64,000 bases of DNA from Zantedeschia hybrid cultivar (Eukaryota; Streptophyta; Magnoliopsida; Alismatales; Araceae): assembly GCA_030544215.1 (NCBI GenBank), contig JARZZO010000006.1, forward strand, positions 53,606,501 through 53,670,500, given 5' to 3'. Position 1 is the stretch's first letter. Each line of letters starts with the position of its first letter. Under the pieces are notes generated by a model that saw only the letters and a program-made list of their open reading frames with translations, searched no databases and was not told where the DNA came from. The position numbers and the translations under genes were made by a program. Shown here piece after piece: positions 34,803 through 47,420 of the stretch.

Positions 34803-36632
34803 TTACGAGAAAAGAGAGGGAAACTGCTCCCGCATCTCATCCTCGTGCTCCCAGGTCGCCTCGCCCCCAGAGCGATATTGCCAAATCACCTTAACTAGGG
34901 GAACAACCTTGTTCCGAAGGACCTGTTCCCTGCGATCCTCAATCCGCACTGGAAATTCTGGAAAGGACAAGTCCTCAGCGACTTCCAACTCTGAAAAGTC
35001 CAAAATATGAGATGGGTCCTGAACATATCTCCTTAGCAAAGAAACATGGAACACATCGTGCACTCCTGCAAGATTGGGCAGCAAGGCTAGCTAATACGTC
35101 GTTTCCCCAATTCGAGCAAGAATGGAAAAAGGCCCAACATATCGCGGACTCAGCTTACCTCGCTTCCCGAATCTCATCACATGCTTGGACGGTGAAACTC
35201 GGAGAAACACGTGGTCCCCAACCTCAAACTCAAGCGGTCTCCTACAGACGTCTGCATAACTCTTCTGTCTTCTCTGAGCTGTAGTCAACCGTTGCTGCAC
35301 CACTCTGGCAATCTCAGCACACTGCTAAACCAACTCTGGCCCTGCTATCTATCTCTCACCAATCTCAGACCAATTTGTAGGAGATCGACACGGCCGTCCG
35401 TATAATGCCTCATAAGGCGCCATGCTGATACTAGAACAATAACTGTTGTTGTAGGCAAACTCCATTGTAGACAAGTGCTGCTCCCAAGAACCTCTCCAGT
35501 CTAGGCAACATGTCCTGAGCATATCCTCTAGTGTTTGAATGGTCCTCTCCGACTGCCCATCAGTCTCGGGATGGTAAGCCGAGGTGAAGGATAACTGCGT
35601 GCCCAAGGCCTTCTAAAAACTCTTCCAAAATCTAGAAGTAAATCTCGGATCCCGGTCTGACACGATGGATAAGGGCACCCCGTGCAGAGAGATGATCCGG
35701 TCCACAAGCAACTTAGACAACTTACCGACTGACCAGTCCTTCCTAATAGCCAGAAAGTGTGCCGACTTGGTCAATCGATCAACAATGACCCAGATCGCGT
35801 CCCTTTTGCTCGGGGACACAGGTAGTCCCATCACAAAGTCCATAGTCACGTGTTCCCATTTCCATTCCGAGATCGACAAAGGCTGCAACAATCCTCCTGG
35901 TCTCTGGTGTTCTGCCTTAACCTGCTGGCAAGTCAGGCACCTTGCCACATAATCAGCCACGTCCTTCTCCATACCAGGCCACCAAAAGTGCCTCCTCAAA
36001 CAATGATACATCTTAGTCGTTCCGGGATGCACTGCATATCTAGAACGGTGCGCCTTATCCAGGACACTCCTGCGCACGTCTTCCTCAGCTGGGACATAGA
36101 GTCTGCCTCTAAATCTGACTGTACCATCATCCCACAACTCCACCTCTGGTGTCTGGAGAACCTACGGTAACTCTGCATCTGCCCTCTGACCCTCGATTAT
36201 AGCATGGTACACTACTGGCCTCACAGTTAAGCTGGCCAACACGGCTCTATCAGCCTCTCGCGGAACCCTAAATGAAGATTCCACAACCTGCTCAAATAAC
36301 CTCCATTCTTGAACCATAAGATATGATACGACCGTCTTCCGACTCAAGGCATCTACCACCACATTTGCCTTGCTCGAATGATACGAAAAGTCGAGATCAT
36401 AATCTTTGATGAACTCCATCCACCTGCGCTGCCTCAAGTTCAGATCCTTCTGCGTGAATACATACTTCAGGCTCTTGTGATCGGTAAAAACCTGAAATTT
36501 CTCTCCATACAAATAGTACTGCCAGATCTTTAATGCAAACACCACAGCTGCCAACTCTAAGTCATGAGTGGGATAGTTCTCCTCATGCTTCTTCAGCTGC
36601 CTAGAAGCATAGGCCACAACCTTACCACGCTG
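34803..36632 (-). pseudogene. Element C RNase H end, integrase, chromodomain
   Basis: Downstream half of C pol. 36632-36162: RNase H with VAYASRQLKKHEENYPTHDL and FTDHKSLKYVFTQKDLN. 36143-35613: integrase zinc region (HRSRYAVHPGTTKMYHCLRR, CLTCQQ) and core with MDFVMGLP and SDRDPRFTSRFW. 35606-35349: third catalytic residue in ETDGQSERTIQTLED. 35303-35091: LSPRYVGPFSIL (GPF module). 35084-34803: chromodomain with VPLVKVIWQYRSGGEATWEH. Stops separate these pieces (between 36162 and 36143, between 35613 and 35606, at 35346 and 35091). The upstream half is at 60670-63330, beyond insertion D. Confidence 0.92.
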
Positions 36633-36633
36633 C
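36629..36633. repeat. Target site duplication of D, left copy (GCTGC)
   Basis: Matches 60670-60674; joins the C RNase H frame when D is ignored (VLMQ before GKVVAYAS). Confidence 0.95.
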
Positions 36634-37946
36634 TGTGAGTGCTTAAAATGAACATGTGATTATCATGAAAAATCTAAGTTGTTTAAGTGTAAAATAAACC
36701 TATTAAAAACAAAAAAAACTAAGTGCAGTGATCGCCAGAAACTTTTAACTAAAAAGTTCCAAAAGAAGGTTTTGATCGCCTACCTGTTTGAATGCGGAAG
36801 ATATTGAGTCCTTGATTCCCCCTCTTCAGCCGGCTGAAGAAAGAGAGCCCTTTCTTTGTTCTTTGTTCTTGCTGTTGAATTTGAAGTTGAGGTTTAGGAT
36901 CGTCCAGAGATTCTTGTGACTTTGCTTGATTTACTCCCTTTGATTCTCCTTTTTGTCCGTCAAGAAAATAGAAAGAGAAATGAAGAAACAATGGTGAGAA
37001 CTTAAGTAGAAGCAGTATCCATTCTAATCATGGTTTTAAACATGAAACTAAACAGCAAACTTACTTGTTTAATGGCTTTTGAAACCCCTTAATTAAATAG
37101 GTTTTGAAAAGAATGATATTGTGGTGTGTGTTGCATGGAGTGATGATGAAGAATGAAAGATTAATGAAGATGTAAATGAAAATGCAGAAATGAAACACTT
37201 AGGCCGAATTAGATGAAGAATCTTGAATGGACGCCGACTTTTGGAGACAGCAGCGCTTCGGCGTTTGGACGTCATTGCTTCGATCTTCAATCATTAACTC
37301 TGATTCTAACTTTCTCTCTTTTTTTTTTCAACCATTCAAGATGCAAGGTATTTATAGACTTCTTCTGCGTCTACGGATTTACATGGAAAAATTTGGGATT
37401 TATCCATCTTAACCAACATAAATACAAATTAATTCATCTTTATCTGTAATTATATAAAACGCGTCCACCATGGAAGACGCCTTTCAGATTGATTAGGATA
37501 AAGATAAACATCCGGAAAAACTTATCTTTATCTGTATTAGCTAAAACGCGTCTACATGTATAGACGTCTTTTACACTAATTAAGATAAGGATAAACATCC
37601 GGAAGAGAAGTAGAAATAGCGTAGGAAACCTAAAACGCGTCGTTCCTTACAGACGCCTTTTAGCTAATTAATCAACTGATTAAAATTTAAATTTAAACGT
37701 CAAAATAGGAATAAACTCTAAATGGCGTCCACACATGTAGACGTCTTTTAGACTTCTTCATATTTTAACTGAAATTTGAGTTAAAATCAATTTAATTGAT
37801 TAACTTAAACATGTTTGTTAAACCCAACACTATTAACTTAAAAAGATCAATAAAAATTAATCAATGATTAAATATTAGACCATTCTGAGGTATTATTATA
37901 TGATATGAAATTTACTCGAAATGATGTCAAAATTAGCGTGTCTATA
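36634..37946 (-). repeat. 3' LTR of element D
   Basis: 1313 bases; the minus-strand start is TATAGACACGCTAATTTTGA (TGT changed to TAT) and the end is TTTAAGCACTCACA. Minus-strand TATAAATA lies at 37349-37356. Four GCGTC-type near-palindromes occur at about 37457-37750. A primer-site-like TGGCGATCAC is at 36728-36737. Confidence 0.95.
37349..37356 (-). promoter_or_regulatory. TATA box in D 3' LTR
   Basis: TATAAATA on the minus strand; same site at 60072-60079 in the 5' LTR. Confidence 0.65.
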
Positions 37947-39751
37947 GCTGCCTCACCTTGGCATCGTCTTTGCAAGGGAGTGAAATGAAATAGAATGTAC
38001 TGAAAAGGTGATGCCAAGGTGTGATGAGACACGCTCTTAACATCACATGATTGGAATTTTTCTCAAAATCATCAATAAAGATAGTTCAAGGAGATCAATG
38101 GACTTAATCATGTCTCGATGAGGTAGACAAGGAAATAAAATAAAGTCGATCAACCTCCACGGAGTGAAAAGTACCCCAGGTCATAGACACTGTAGGTTTC
38201 CTCATGGGGAGCGTTTGCCAGCCAATGTGGACGTGCTGCAGCCATGATGGATCTTAAAAGAAAACAAGAAATATTGGATAAAGAATCTAAAAAATGATAG
38301 AATTCCAAGGATATCTTTAAGCGAACCTCAAAGATAATCAAGATACTCAATTCAGAATGGAATATTTCACATCATGTTTGAGATTATTTTATTTAATGGT
38401 CTGAAACTTAATCAGTAATTAATCCTTATCACAATGATTTCAAAGTCCTATATGATGCATGCTGGGCTAAAAAAATATATAAAGTTAAATAAAATATAAA
38501 TTAATTAAGGATAATATTGCTAAATTGTCATTAATGAGTCAAGATACCAATTCTGTAATTCAGTGCTAAGCCGAAGCTCGTTTATCCACGCACTGTTTCA
38601 CAAAAAATAGAACCATCGTCCTCACTAATTAACAATCCAACGGCCTATCCGTGTGATTAAGAATTCTCTAAAATTATCACTGTTTTTGTTGAAGGGGAAC
38701 TCAAATTCCAGTTTCATCAAAATCACAAGGTCCTTGATATACTCTAATAAATATTTACCATATAGTAATACAAGTGATTTACATGGAATAATACAAGGGT
38801 AGAAATAACCGTCTTTTTAGCCACGGTCAGGACTCCATAAATTCCCACAGTAGGATCTTCTTGATATTTTCAGCTTTATTTGAATTCTCTGATTTTCAAA
38901 AACAGGTTTCTAGTTGTTCTCTACTCGGATTCCAACTCTACCAATGCCTTGTGTCCTGTATATGACTTGAACAAACAAGTTAAGTATCCGCTCAGGCTTA
39001 GCCCTTTGCCTTGACCAAATAAATGGTCGACCAATCTTTTCCTTCAATAAATGGTCAAGGGGCATAGCCTTTATCAACAAAGGTAATTGAACTATAAGCA
39101 AACTTAAGAAAAAATGCAACATACAAGCAGACAAATGATCACTGAAAATAAAAGGAATGAGACATACCAAGTGCAATAAGCAAATGCTAATTGAAATATT
39201 TTTGTGTTGTTTTGAAATATTCATTTTTTTTTGGGTTTTGAAATACATATTTTTTTTTAATTTTGACATATGTATGTTTTTTGGATTTTTTGACATATGT
39301 TTTTTCTTTTATTTTTGACATATGTATTTTCTTTTATTTTTGACATATGTATTTTTTTGATTTTTGACATATGTATTTTTTTTTATTTTTGACATACGTT
39401 TTTTATTTTTATTTTTGACATATGTATTTTTTTTTATTTTTGACATACGTATTTTTTTTGATTTTTGACTAAAAGACCAGCATGGTACCTAGATCAAAAG
39501 ATCATATTCATTTATTAACTTAATTTTCAAATTGTTCTTCAACAACTTAACTTAAACCCATCATGTTTGAACTTGTGTTTCCATTCGTGATCCCATTTGA
39601 TGATTTGACCCTTAGTCAATCTAAGCCATTCCTTAAGTTTGGAGTACGCCTCTTTAGAAAGAAAGGAAGAATAAGTTTAGAAAGCCCATGAGAAGATTCC
39701 GGAGACCTAAAAATATATTCCTTTCCTACCCTAGTATATGTTGGGAATCGT
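37947..39751 (-). other. D region between pol and 3' LTR
   Basis: The minus strand begins next to the LTR with a weak purine tract (AAGGTGAGGCAGC). It aligns with 17450-18379 of element A. Further left of D's pol it carries the array at 39190-39475 and a piece (39570-39751) homologous to the G spacer (27235-27400). Where A has about 5.7 kb of PMD genes, D passes directly from one aligned part to the next. No gene is supported. Confidence 0.7.
39190..39475. repeat. AT-rich array in D, core shifting to GACATATGTAT
   Basis: About ten units of 22-32 bases. The first units read TTTTGAAATATTCATTTTT, as in A and G; then comes GAAATACATATTTT; the remainder read TTTTTGACATATGTATTTTT with the palindrome ACATATGT. 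The core changes along the array. Confidence 0.9.
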
Positions 39752-41089
39752 CTTATTAAGGCTCTGTCAGTTCGGGAATTCTGGGACTAAAAGGCGTCAT
39801 GGGTGGACGACGTGATTCAGAATAGCGTCGGGTAACCATGACGCCTTTTAAGGCAGAAATCCCCTGGTTAATGGTTTCTGTAAATTCTGGATTTCTGTGT
39901 TGAATGGCGTCTGAGGATGTTGACGCCTTTTAAAAAGGCGACTACTGGTGTCGACGCCTTTTACGCCAGATTCTGAGGCCAGTGTTTTATATAAACCAGT
40001 ACATGGAGCTTGAATGGCGTCGGCCTTGGGCGACGCAATTCAAGACAGAACTACACTAATTCATGCCAGTAAAATGTATTCATACTGCTAGATAGTTGGT
40101 CAATGCATGCCTTAGTGTACTCGGTGGAGATGGATTCTTCATGACCGGATGGTATTACGTTATGTGTTATGCGATCGCGGACTTTTCACGTGACCGGATC
40201 GTATTGTGCTGGGTTTTGTGTTACTGTGGACCTGGAGTGACAGTTGTAGCACTTTATCACCCTGTGCTGGTGTGGGTGGAGCACAGCGCCGGTGGGGGCG
40301 TGGGCGGGGTGACGCCTAGTGAGAGAGGGTCACCTGGTGAACCCCGGGGTCATCTAGTACCGGTGTGGGCGTGGTACATTCGGAGTGTCACTCATGCTGA
40401 GGGAAGGAGTAACCACCTGAGCCAGTTGGGTCGGAGTAGCTAGAGTGCTATCCGAGGGGTTACTGCTTAGTCTCAGCGGGTCGAGGTTTTCCCCACTGTT
40501 GTTTGCATGGTTGGCGTGTTCTATCGAGACGGCGGTTGTAGGTTCCTTAGTCGTCTGGTTTAGAAATATGCATATTTAATACATTTCGACTGCATGTTAT
40601 TTCACGTTGAAAATTAGGAATTGTACTTACCACTGTGCTTGTTACCTTGTCGTCGGCTGTATTTTACACTTGTGGGTGTGTGCGTGGGCAGTGGGGATCG
40701 AAGGATCCCTATTGAGTCTTGTCTTTGAGACTCACCCCTGCGGTTTTCAGGTGAGGACTCCCAGCAGACCTAGCGAGGAGAGTGCGGCCGTGTGTTGAGC
40801 GCCGTCAGCGGTTATTCCGGGGTATGCCCCGACGTAGTTGTTATTTTATTTCTGGCCTGTATGTTTAATTATTTCCTTTCTGTTGGAGTATGTAATTATT
40901 TGTTGTATCAAGTCGCATTATAATAATTTTAATTCCTACACTTTCATTTCAATTCACTGCGATGTGAATGTTTAGCTTAGATTATTATTTATTTCCCAGA
41001 CTTACTTAGATCCTGGTTTGGTTCCAAATTAATGATTCGGTACCCATTTAGTAATCGGATCCCCGATTATAGGGTGGCGGGTCGTTACA
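39752..41089 (+). mobile_element. Truncated chromovirus LTR fragment E inside D
   Basis: The end reads GGTGGCGGGTCGTTACA at 41089, as in the C-family LTR in + orientation; roughly 700 bases at the start are missing. It carries a TATA motif TTTATATAAACC at about 39986. The D integrase stops at the right junction, and D sequence resumes about 1.06 kb further on (judged from copy G) at the left, so both LTR and D sequence were lost in one deletion. GCGTC near-palindromes lie at 39786-40035. Confidence 0.8.
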
Positions 41090-44000
41090 GATGCAATGCA
41101 ATTCTATACCTGTTGCAGAGGTCCTTCAATTCTTGTGACACGAACTGCGGTCCGTTGTCGGTGACGATGGTGCTTGGAATTCCAAATCGGGTGATGATGT
41201 TCTTCATGATGAACTTGCAGACGGTTGATGCTTTGATCTCCATGTACGCTTCAGCTTCTGCCTACTTGGTGAAGTATTCCATTGCCGTGAGAATGAAAGA
41301 TTTTTGCTTGATGCCGGAATCTGGATTACCAAGGGGTCCAATAATGTCAAAAGCCCACATAGAGAAAGGCCATGGGGAGGAAACAGGATGGAGTGAAGAT
41401 GCAGGAGAATGAATTTTGTCGGCGTGAAGTTGACACTTAGCACACCTACGGACATATCCTACACAATCTTCTTCCATGGTTGGCCAATAAAATTCTTGTC
41501 TAAGGATCTTCTTTGCTAGTATCTGTCCAATGACATGGCCACCACAAACTCCACTATGAGCTCCTTCCATAACCTTCCAAAGCTCATCTTCGTCTAGACA
41601 TCTTAGAAGAACTCCATCGAAACCTCTCTTGTACAGTGCTCCTCCAACTAGGGTGTATCGTTGAGCAACTCTCCTGATAGCTCTCTTCTCCTCAGTTGTA
41701 GCTTCCTCAGGATACGATTGATCTTCACAATATTTTGCAATTTCATAATACCATGGCTTCTGTTCATCATCCATCTCTTCTAACAGCTCTATCAACATGA
41801 TTTCTCTCTTTTCTACAATGCTTCTGTCTCTGACTTTCTTCAGCAACTTCTCCTTAGCTCTAAGAAATGAAGGGTCTTTCACGGCGGGTGAAAGACGCCT
41901 ATGAACTATGATTGATTCGGATTGCTTGCTGATTGGAAAATCAAGAGAAGATGCAAGTGAAGCTAGAGTGTCAGCTAAGATGTTCTGATTCTTAGGGACA
42001 TGGACAAAGATCAATTTTGTGAAAAGCTTTGAGTAAGCAGAAGTAAGTTCCTGATAAGGCTTGAGCTTGGGATCAAGAGTTCGATATTTGGTCAACACTT
42101 GGCGAAGAATTAGTTGGCTATCACCCACAATCCTGAGTTTGGTGGCACCATGGAAATGAGCAGCCTCGAGGCCAACAAGGAGTGCCTCGTATTCAGCTAT
42201 ATTGTTAGTGACTGGAAAATCAAGCTGAAAAGCTTGTGGAATGGTGACACCTTCAGGTGATAACAGAACGATACCGATCCCCTTTCCATGAGAATTCAAA
42301 GCTCCGTCAAAATGCAGAGTCCACATATCATCTCTGATCTGATTTACGGACATCAATTCTTCATCTGGAAACTCTGATCGCACTGGATCAAATCGAGGAA
42401 GGGGATGATGAGCGAGATGTTCTGCTATGGCATAGCCCTTGATCGCTTTCTGCTGAATATAAATGATATCGAATTGAGATACAAAGCTTTGCCATCGTGC
42501 TAACCTATCAGTAAGAACATATTTCTACAGAAGGAATTTGATTGGATTCATCCTAGCGATGAGATGAACTTCATTGGCTAGAAAATAATGCTTTAATTTC
42601 TGCACAACCCAGACCAATGCTGCACATGTTTTCTCCATCGCTGTATATCTCTATTCAGCGGGGTTGAGAAGTTTAGAGAGATAGTAGGCTGCCCTCTCTT
42701 TTCCTTCTTCATCCTCTTGTGCTAGGACAGCCCCCACTACATCATCCAGGACTGAAATGTAAAGTATCAATGGTTTGCCTGGAGATGGTGGTCTCAAAAC
42801 AGGAGGACTTGCTAAATAGTTCTTTAATCCATCGAATGCCTCCTGACACTTATCGTCCCAATCGAATTTAACTCCCGGCTTGGTAAGCTCGTAAAACGGC
42901 TTACACCTTTGTCAGTGCTGGGAGACAAAACGGCAAATAAATTGTAACCTCCCGACTAATCCTCTTAACTCTTTCAAGTTTTTGGGAGGTGGCATTTCTC
43001 TGATAGCCTTCGCCTTGTTGGGATCGATCTCAATTCTCCGTTTGCTGACGATGGATCTAAGTAATTTCCCTGAAGATACCCCGAATACACATTTCTTGGG
43101 GTTCATCTTTAACTGATACTCTCTCGATCTCTATAATACCCTTGCCAAAACTTTGGCATGCTCAGCCTTTGTCTTAGATTTAACCAATAAGTCATCTACA
43201 TACACTTCCAGATCTATGTGCATCATGTCATGAAATATTGGCATCATAGCCCTTTGATAAGTGGCTCCAGCATTCTTCAATCCAAATGGCATGACCACGT
43301 AGCAGTATGTTCCCCAAGGTGTAGTGAATGATGTTTTTTCTTGATCTTCTTCTGCCAGCTTAATTTGATTGTACCCTGAAAATCCGTCCATAAACGATAG
43401 AGTTTCATAGCCAGCAGTATTATCAATAAGTACATCAATATGAGGCAATGGAAAATCATTTTTAGGACACGCCCGGTTCAAATCGCGGAAGTCAATGCAA
43501 ATTCTGACCTTCCCGTCCTTCTTCATAACCGAGACTATGTTGGCCACCCATTGTGGATAAAGGACAACTCTAATAAATTTGGCTTTATGCAATTTGTCGA
43601 CCTCTTCCTTCATCTTTAGAGCCATTTGTGGGTGGAATCGCCTTAATTTCTGCTTGACAGGGCTAGCTCCTTCCTTCAATGTCAATCTGTGTTCAACTAA
43701 AGATGAGTCTAACCCTGGCATATCTTCATAACTCCAGGCGAAAGTGTCCTTATAGTCCTTAAGTACTTGTACCATTGCCTTCTCATCTTCTGTAGAAAGA
43801 TTTTTGCTGACGAGGACAACCTTAGGTTCGTCTTCAGTCCCTAAATTGATTTCTTTGGTGGGCTCTTCTACGGCAGCTGAGGGTTCATCAAATCTCTTCA
43901 CTCCACTGGCATATGCCTCAGCTACGTCCTCGTCATCTTCGATAATTGGCTCTTTTTCTTGTACTAACTCATATACCCCATACCCATCATTGACTGACTC

Positions 44001-44492
44001 ATCGTCCATACAATCTTCTGGCATCTGAATTGGATTTTCTAAAAACTGAGGGATTAAAGAGCAAGAAAAGCATCTATCAGCTAAGTCCTGGAGGTATCTA
44101 TCTGGAATTCGCCTACCCTTAGGCTTCCTAGACTTCCTAACCTGACTAACCTGCCTAAAACTAGACTCCCTAACTTCACTAAACTCCCTATTATAACCTA
44201 ATGAAGATGAAGCAGGATGGAAATCCTGGGATACAAGTGGAAATACAAGAGAATCCTCCCGAGGGGAGGGGCAGAGTAGATCTAGAAGAGAATCTTGACC
44301 GAAAGACCCACGCGATGGGGTGCGATCGGACAAGTAAGAGGTTTCCTCGATAAGGATCTGGGAAGAATTTGTTGTAAAATTGGCGTTTTTTTTGGATATC
44401 AGAGGAATTAAACATAAAACAAGAATGAATACAAATAGAAGAAGAATTGGATGGAGGAAGTGGCACCAAGGCCAAAGGATTAGGGGGATCAT
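41090..44492 (-). pseudogene. Element D pol: RT, RNase H, archaeal RNase H, integrase
   Basis: All pieces share one reading frame. 44492-43131: reverse transcriptase (SVMKKDGKVRICIDFRDLNR, MPFGLKNAGATYQRAM, YVDD at residues 431-434). 43106-42384: RT connection and first RNase H, with stops. 42383-41262: archaeal-type RNase H (WTLHFDGALNSHGKG, AEYEALLVGLEAA, VGDSQLIL, LADTLASL) and integrase (GGHVIGQ, CAKCQLHADK, MWAFDIIGP). A TAG at 41264-41262 replaces the expected tryptophan in YFTK-AEAEAY. The integrase core continues to 41090, where LTR fragment E cuts it. The dual RNase H marks the Tat lineage. The frame starts 14 bases after the gag-protease stop, in a different frame, with a hydrophobic N-terminus. 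Confidence 0.93.
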
Positions 44493-47239
44493 ATAGTAAT
44501 ATGTCCTAGATCAAATCATACATCCTCTCTAGATCGAGAGGAGGTGAGGGAAGGAGGTCCCGAGGGGACAGAGTGATCATAATGGGCGGAGCCCGTGGAA
44601 TATCTTCAGTAATAACCCGCGACCAAGTCGGGGTCAAGAGCAGTGTGCGAAACAGAGTATGGAGCATGAAGATATGGGAAGGATATGTCCCCCTCCAGAG
44701 CAGATCTGTAGTGTAACCAGCTTCATAGGGGTCATCTGGCTCCCCTTCATCGGTCTCTTTAGACAGCAATATCCGCTTATCAAAGATGGCACCGAGACCT
44801 TCAATCAGCTCGTCAATCTGCGGCGGCCACTTGGGTTCTGCAGGATCTAGGAACAATCTGTTCAGTGCAATGTAGAGGTCTCTCAGATCGAACCACCTGT
44901 ACCATTCGCATTCAGGATCATGGAATTTTCTCCTTTTCATAGGCCGCAGAGCCTCCAAGGATTGGTACGTAAGTAGTTCTGAGCAATGCCTAGCCAAGTC
45001 TCTCCCATATATGTCATGGAAATCAAAACACGAAGTAATGACCACCGTGTTGTCATGACTAATTATGGGCCCCTTTACAAAGTGTGTATACAGGGTCCAT
45101 GTTAGGGGATCTCGGCCTTCCTTGGGTGGTGTAGATATTGTCTCCCAGATTTTCTGACCATCTTCTTGCTGAACCGTATCTTGCTTCAGTTTTCTTGGCC
45201 TGTAGCCCAGACCGCTTCCAGGTGCTGCTCGGTGATCTTTAACAGGAGTGGTCCTGCCTTGTAGCTGTGTGCCCAGACCTCTTCCAGGTTGATAGCCGTT
45301 CTTCATCATAATCTTCCATCCTGGGGTACTCATGCACTTCCCCCTTTTTATGGCATTTAACGGATATGGAGAAATAGTGGCGGCTTTTAGAGGATCAGCC
45401 ACTAGATGGTAGACCTGTAATACCGACAAAAAAGGTTGTCGGCCAGGTAAAGCAGCAGGTTTAATATTCAAAGTATGAGCAGCAGCAAGGATCGGCATGC
45501 TCGTCACCTTAATAATTCGTCCTTTGAAAGAGAATTTGAGGCATTCGTGATTCGTAGAGGGAATCGCCTCAAGAGTTTTAATGTAAGGACGACCCAAAAT
45601 GGCATTTATAGAAGGGTCGATTTCTAGGATATGAAATTCGACCTCTACATGACTTACAGGGCCTAGCTTCACCTTTAAATAAACCATTCCCAGAGGGGAA
45701 CAGGTAGAGTTGTCATATGCTGTAACAGAGATGGGGCTAGGCAGCCATTTCTCCTTGGGCACACCGCACAGCTCTAGGGTCTTCGGAGGTAGGACATTGA
45801 TCGAAGCCCCTGTATCAACCAGGCAAGCATCCACGGCCTTCTTGCAGATGTTGACCGTGATGCTCAGAGCCATGCTTCTGGCTGCTGGCGGTGCTAGTTC
45901 CGATGTATGAAATGTAATGGAGGACTGATCCCCCTGAGGAATTAGTAGTGCTGCAATTTTTTCTACCGGCACGTCTTCGTTGACCATCACCTTCTGCAAA
46001 TATTCCATCAAAGCTTCTTGGTGACTCTTCGACCTTTTGATCAGTTCAAGTATGGAGATCCGTGCCGGTGTCCGGTCCAGAAGTTTCAACAAATCATATT
46101 GAGTGCCTGGTGCAGTCTCTTCATTATGGGCTTCCTCAGTCAGCTGTGATGGGCCATCTCTAACTGTGGACTGAGGGAAGACTTTGTTGAAAATCCTTCC
46201 ACTCCGGAGCACGTGTTCCTCAACCGTGGAGGATCCGGGTGACACCTTGAGTACCACAGAGTTGGGTGGTGTAGGTGATGCGGAGGGTTGGTATGTAGGT
46301 GATGGTGTTGGGTTAGGTGGTGGTGGCATGGTGCGGATTAGAGGTTTAGACGGTTGGATGGTGGATGGGTAAGTGATTGGAGTGGATGAAGTGGGGAATG
46401 GTATGCGTAATAGCAGTCTGGATGGTTGAATGGTGTTTGGGTAAGCGGTAGTGGTAGTGGGCGAAGTAGGAAATGGTACGTGTAGTAGTGGTCTGGATGG
46501 TAGGAGGGGCACGTAGTTGGTTTGCGAGGGGTTATATGATGGAGACGTAGGAGTGTGGGCTGTAATGGGCTTGAGGAAGGCGGGTGGTGGTAATGGGTTA
46601 TTGGTGGCAGGTGTCGGTAGAGGGGTGATGGTAATGGGTTGTGGCTTGGGTATGTGGATGGTGCGGCGTGGTGGTCGTTCTGCGGTACTCGGAATATGAC
46701 CCGTCCAATAAAGAGAGGAAGAGTCCTCTATTCTCCACTGTTGCCCACGGTTAGCCTCAGACTGGCTATTTGTCAGGATAGGGGCAACTTGGTTTTGGTT
46801 TTGGTGCTCCGGGAGCGGGTTCTGCACTATGCCCATATTGGGTGGTGGAGCTGCTTGTGCTGGTGGTCTTGCTTGCTGCTGCTGCTGCTGTGGTCTTCTC
46901 GCCTTCAGGGCTGATATATACTTTTTCATCTCCTCCCAGTCTATGCCGCCCTGCTCGTTGAGATCATGAATATAATCTATGAATTGGAAGCAGGTGTCGA
47001 TGGTATGCCCAGGTTGCCTATGGAAATAGCAATACCTGGACGTGTCGGCATTTTGAGGCCAGACGACCTTTTCCCTTGGCAAAACTAGGGCATTGGCTGC
47101 CATCAAGGCACTGAAAATATCTGCCAAGGATTCTGGGAGGGCCGGGTATTCTGCCCTCTTCGGGCCTGGAGGTCTTCTCTGCTGATTATAGTCAGCAGGA
47201 GGAGGGACATTATGGTATGCCGGCGGTGCGCGCGGCTGA

Positions 47240-47420
47240 TACTGCTGTTGTTGCTAATATTGCTGTTGTTGGGGCTGCTGGTACTGTTGTTACCGTTGCG
47301 GCGGCTGCTGTAGCTGTTGCTGTTGCTGGTTCTGGTTCGGCTGCTGGGGCCGCTGATACTGTTGCTCATAATGGGGGTTCTGCTGCTGCCTATACCCCTG
47401 CTGGTTCGGCTGCGGTGGCC
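47240..47420 (-). repeat. CAG/CAA-rich microsatellite coding polyglutamine in D gag
   Basis: Runs of TGCTGTTGTTG on + are CAACAGCAG-type codons on the coding strand. Length variation and two stops occur here. Confidence 0.85.

Noticed and set aside
37947..39180. A PMD remnant in element D
   Set aside because: The translated frames of both strands show no PMD motif, and the region aligns with the pre-LTR part of element A.
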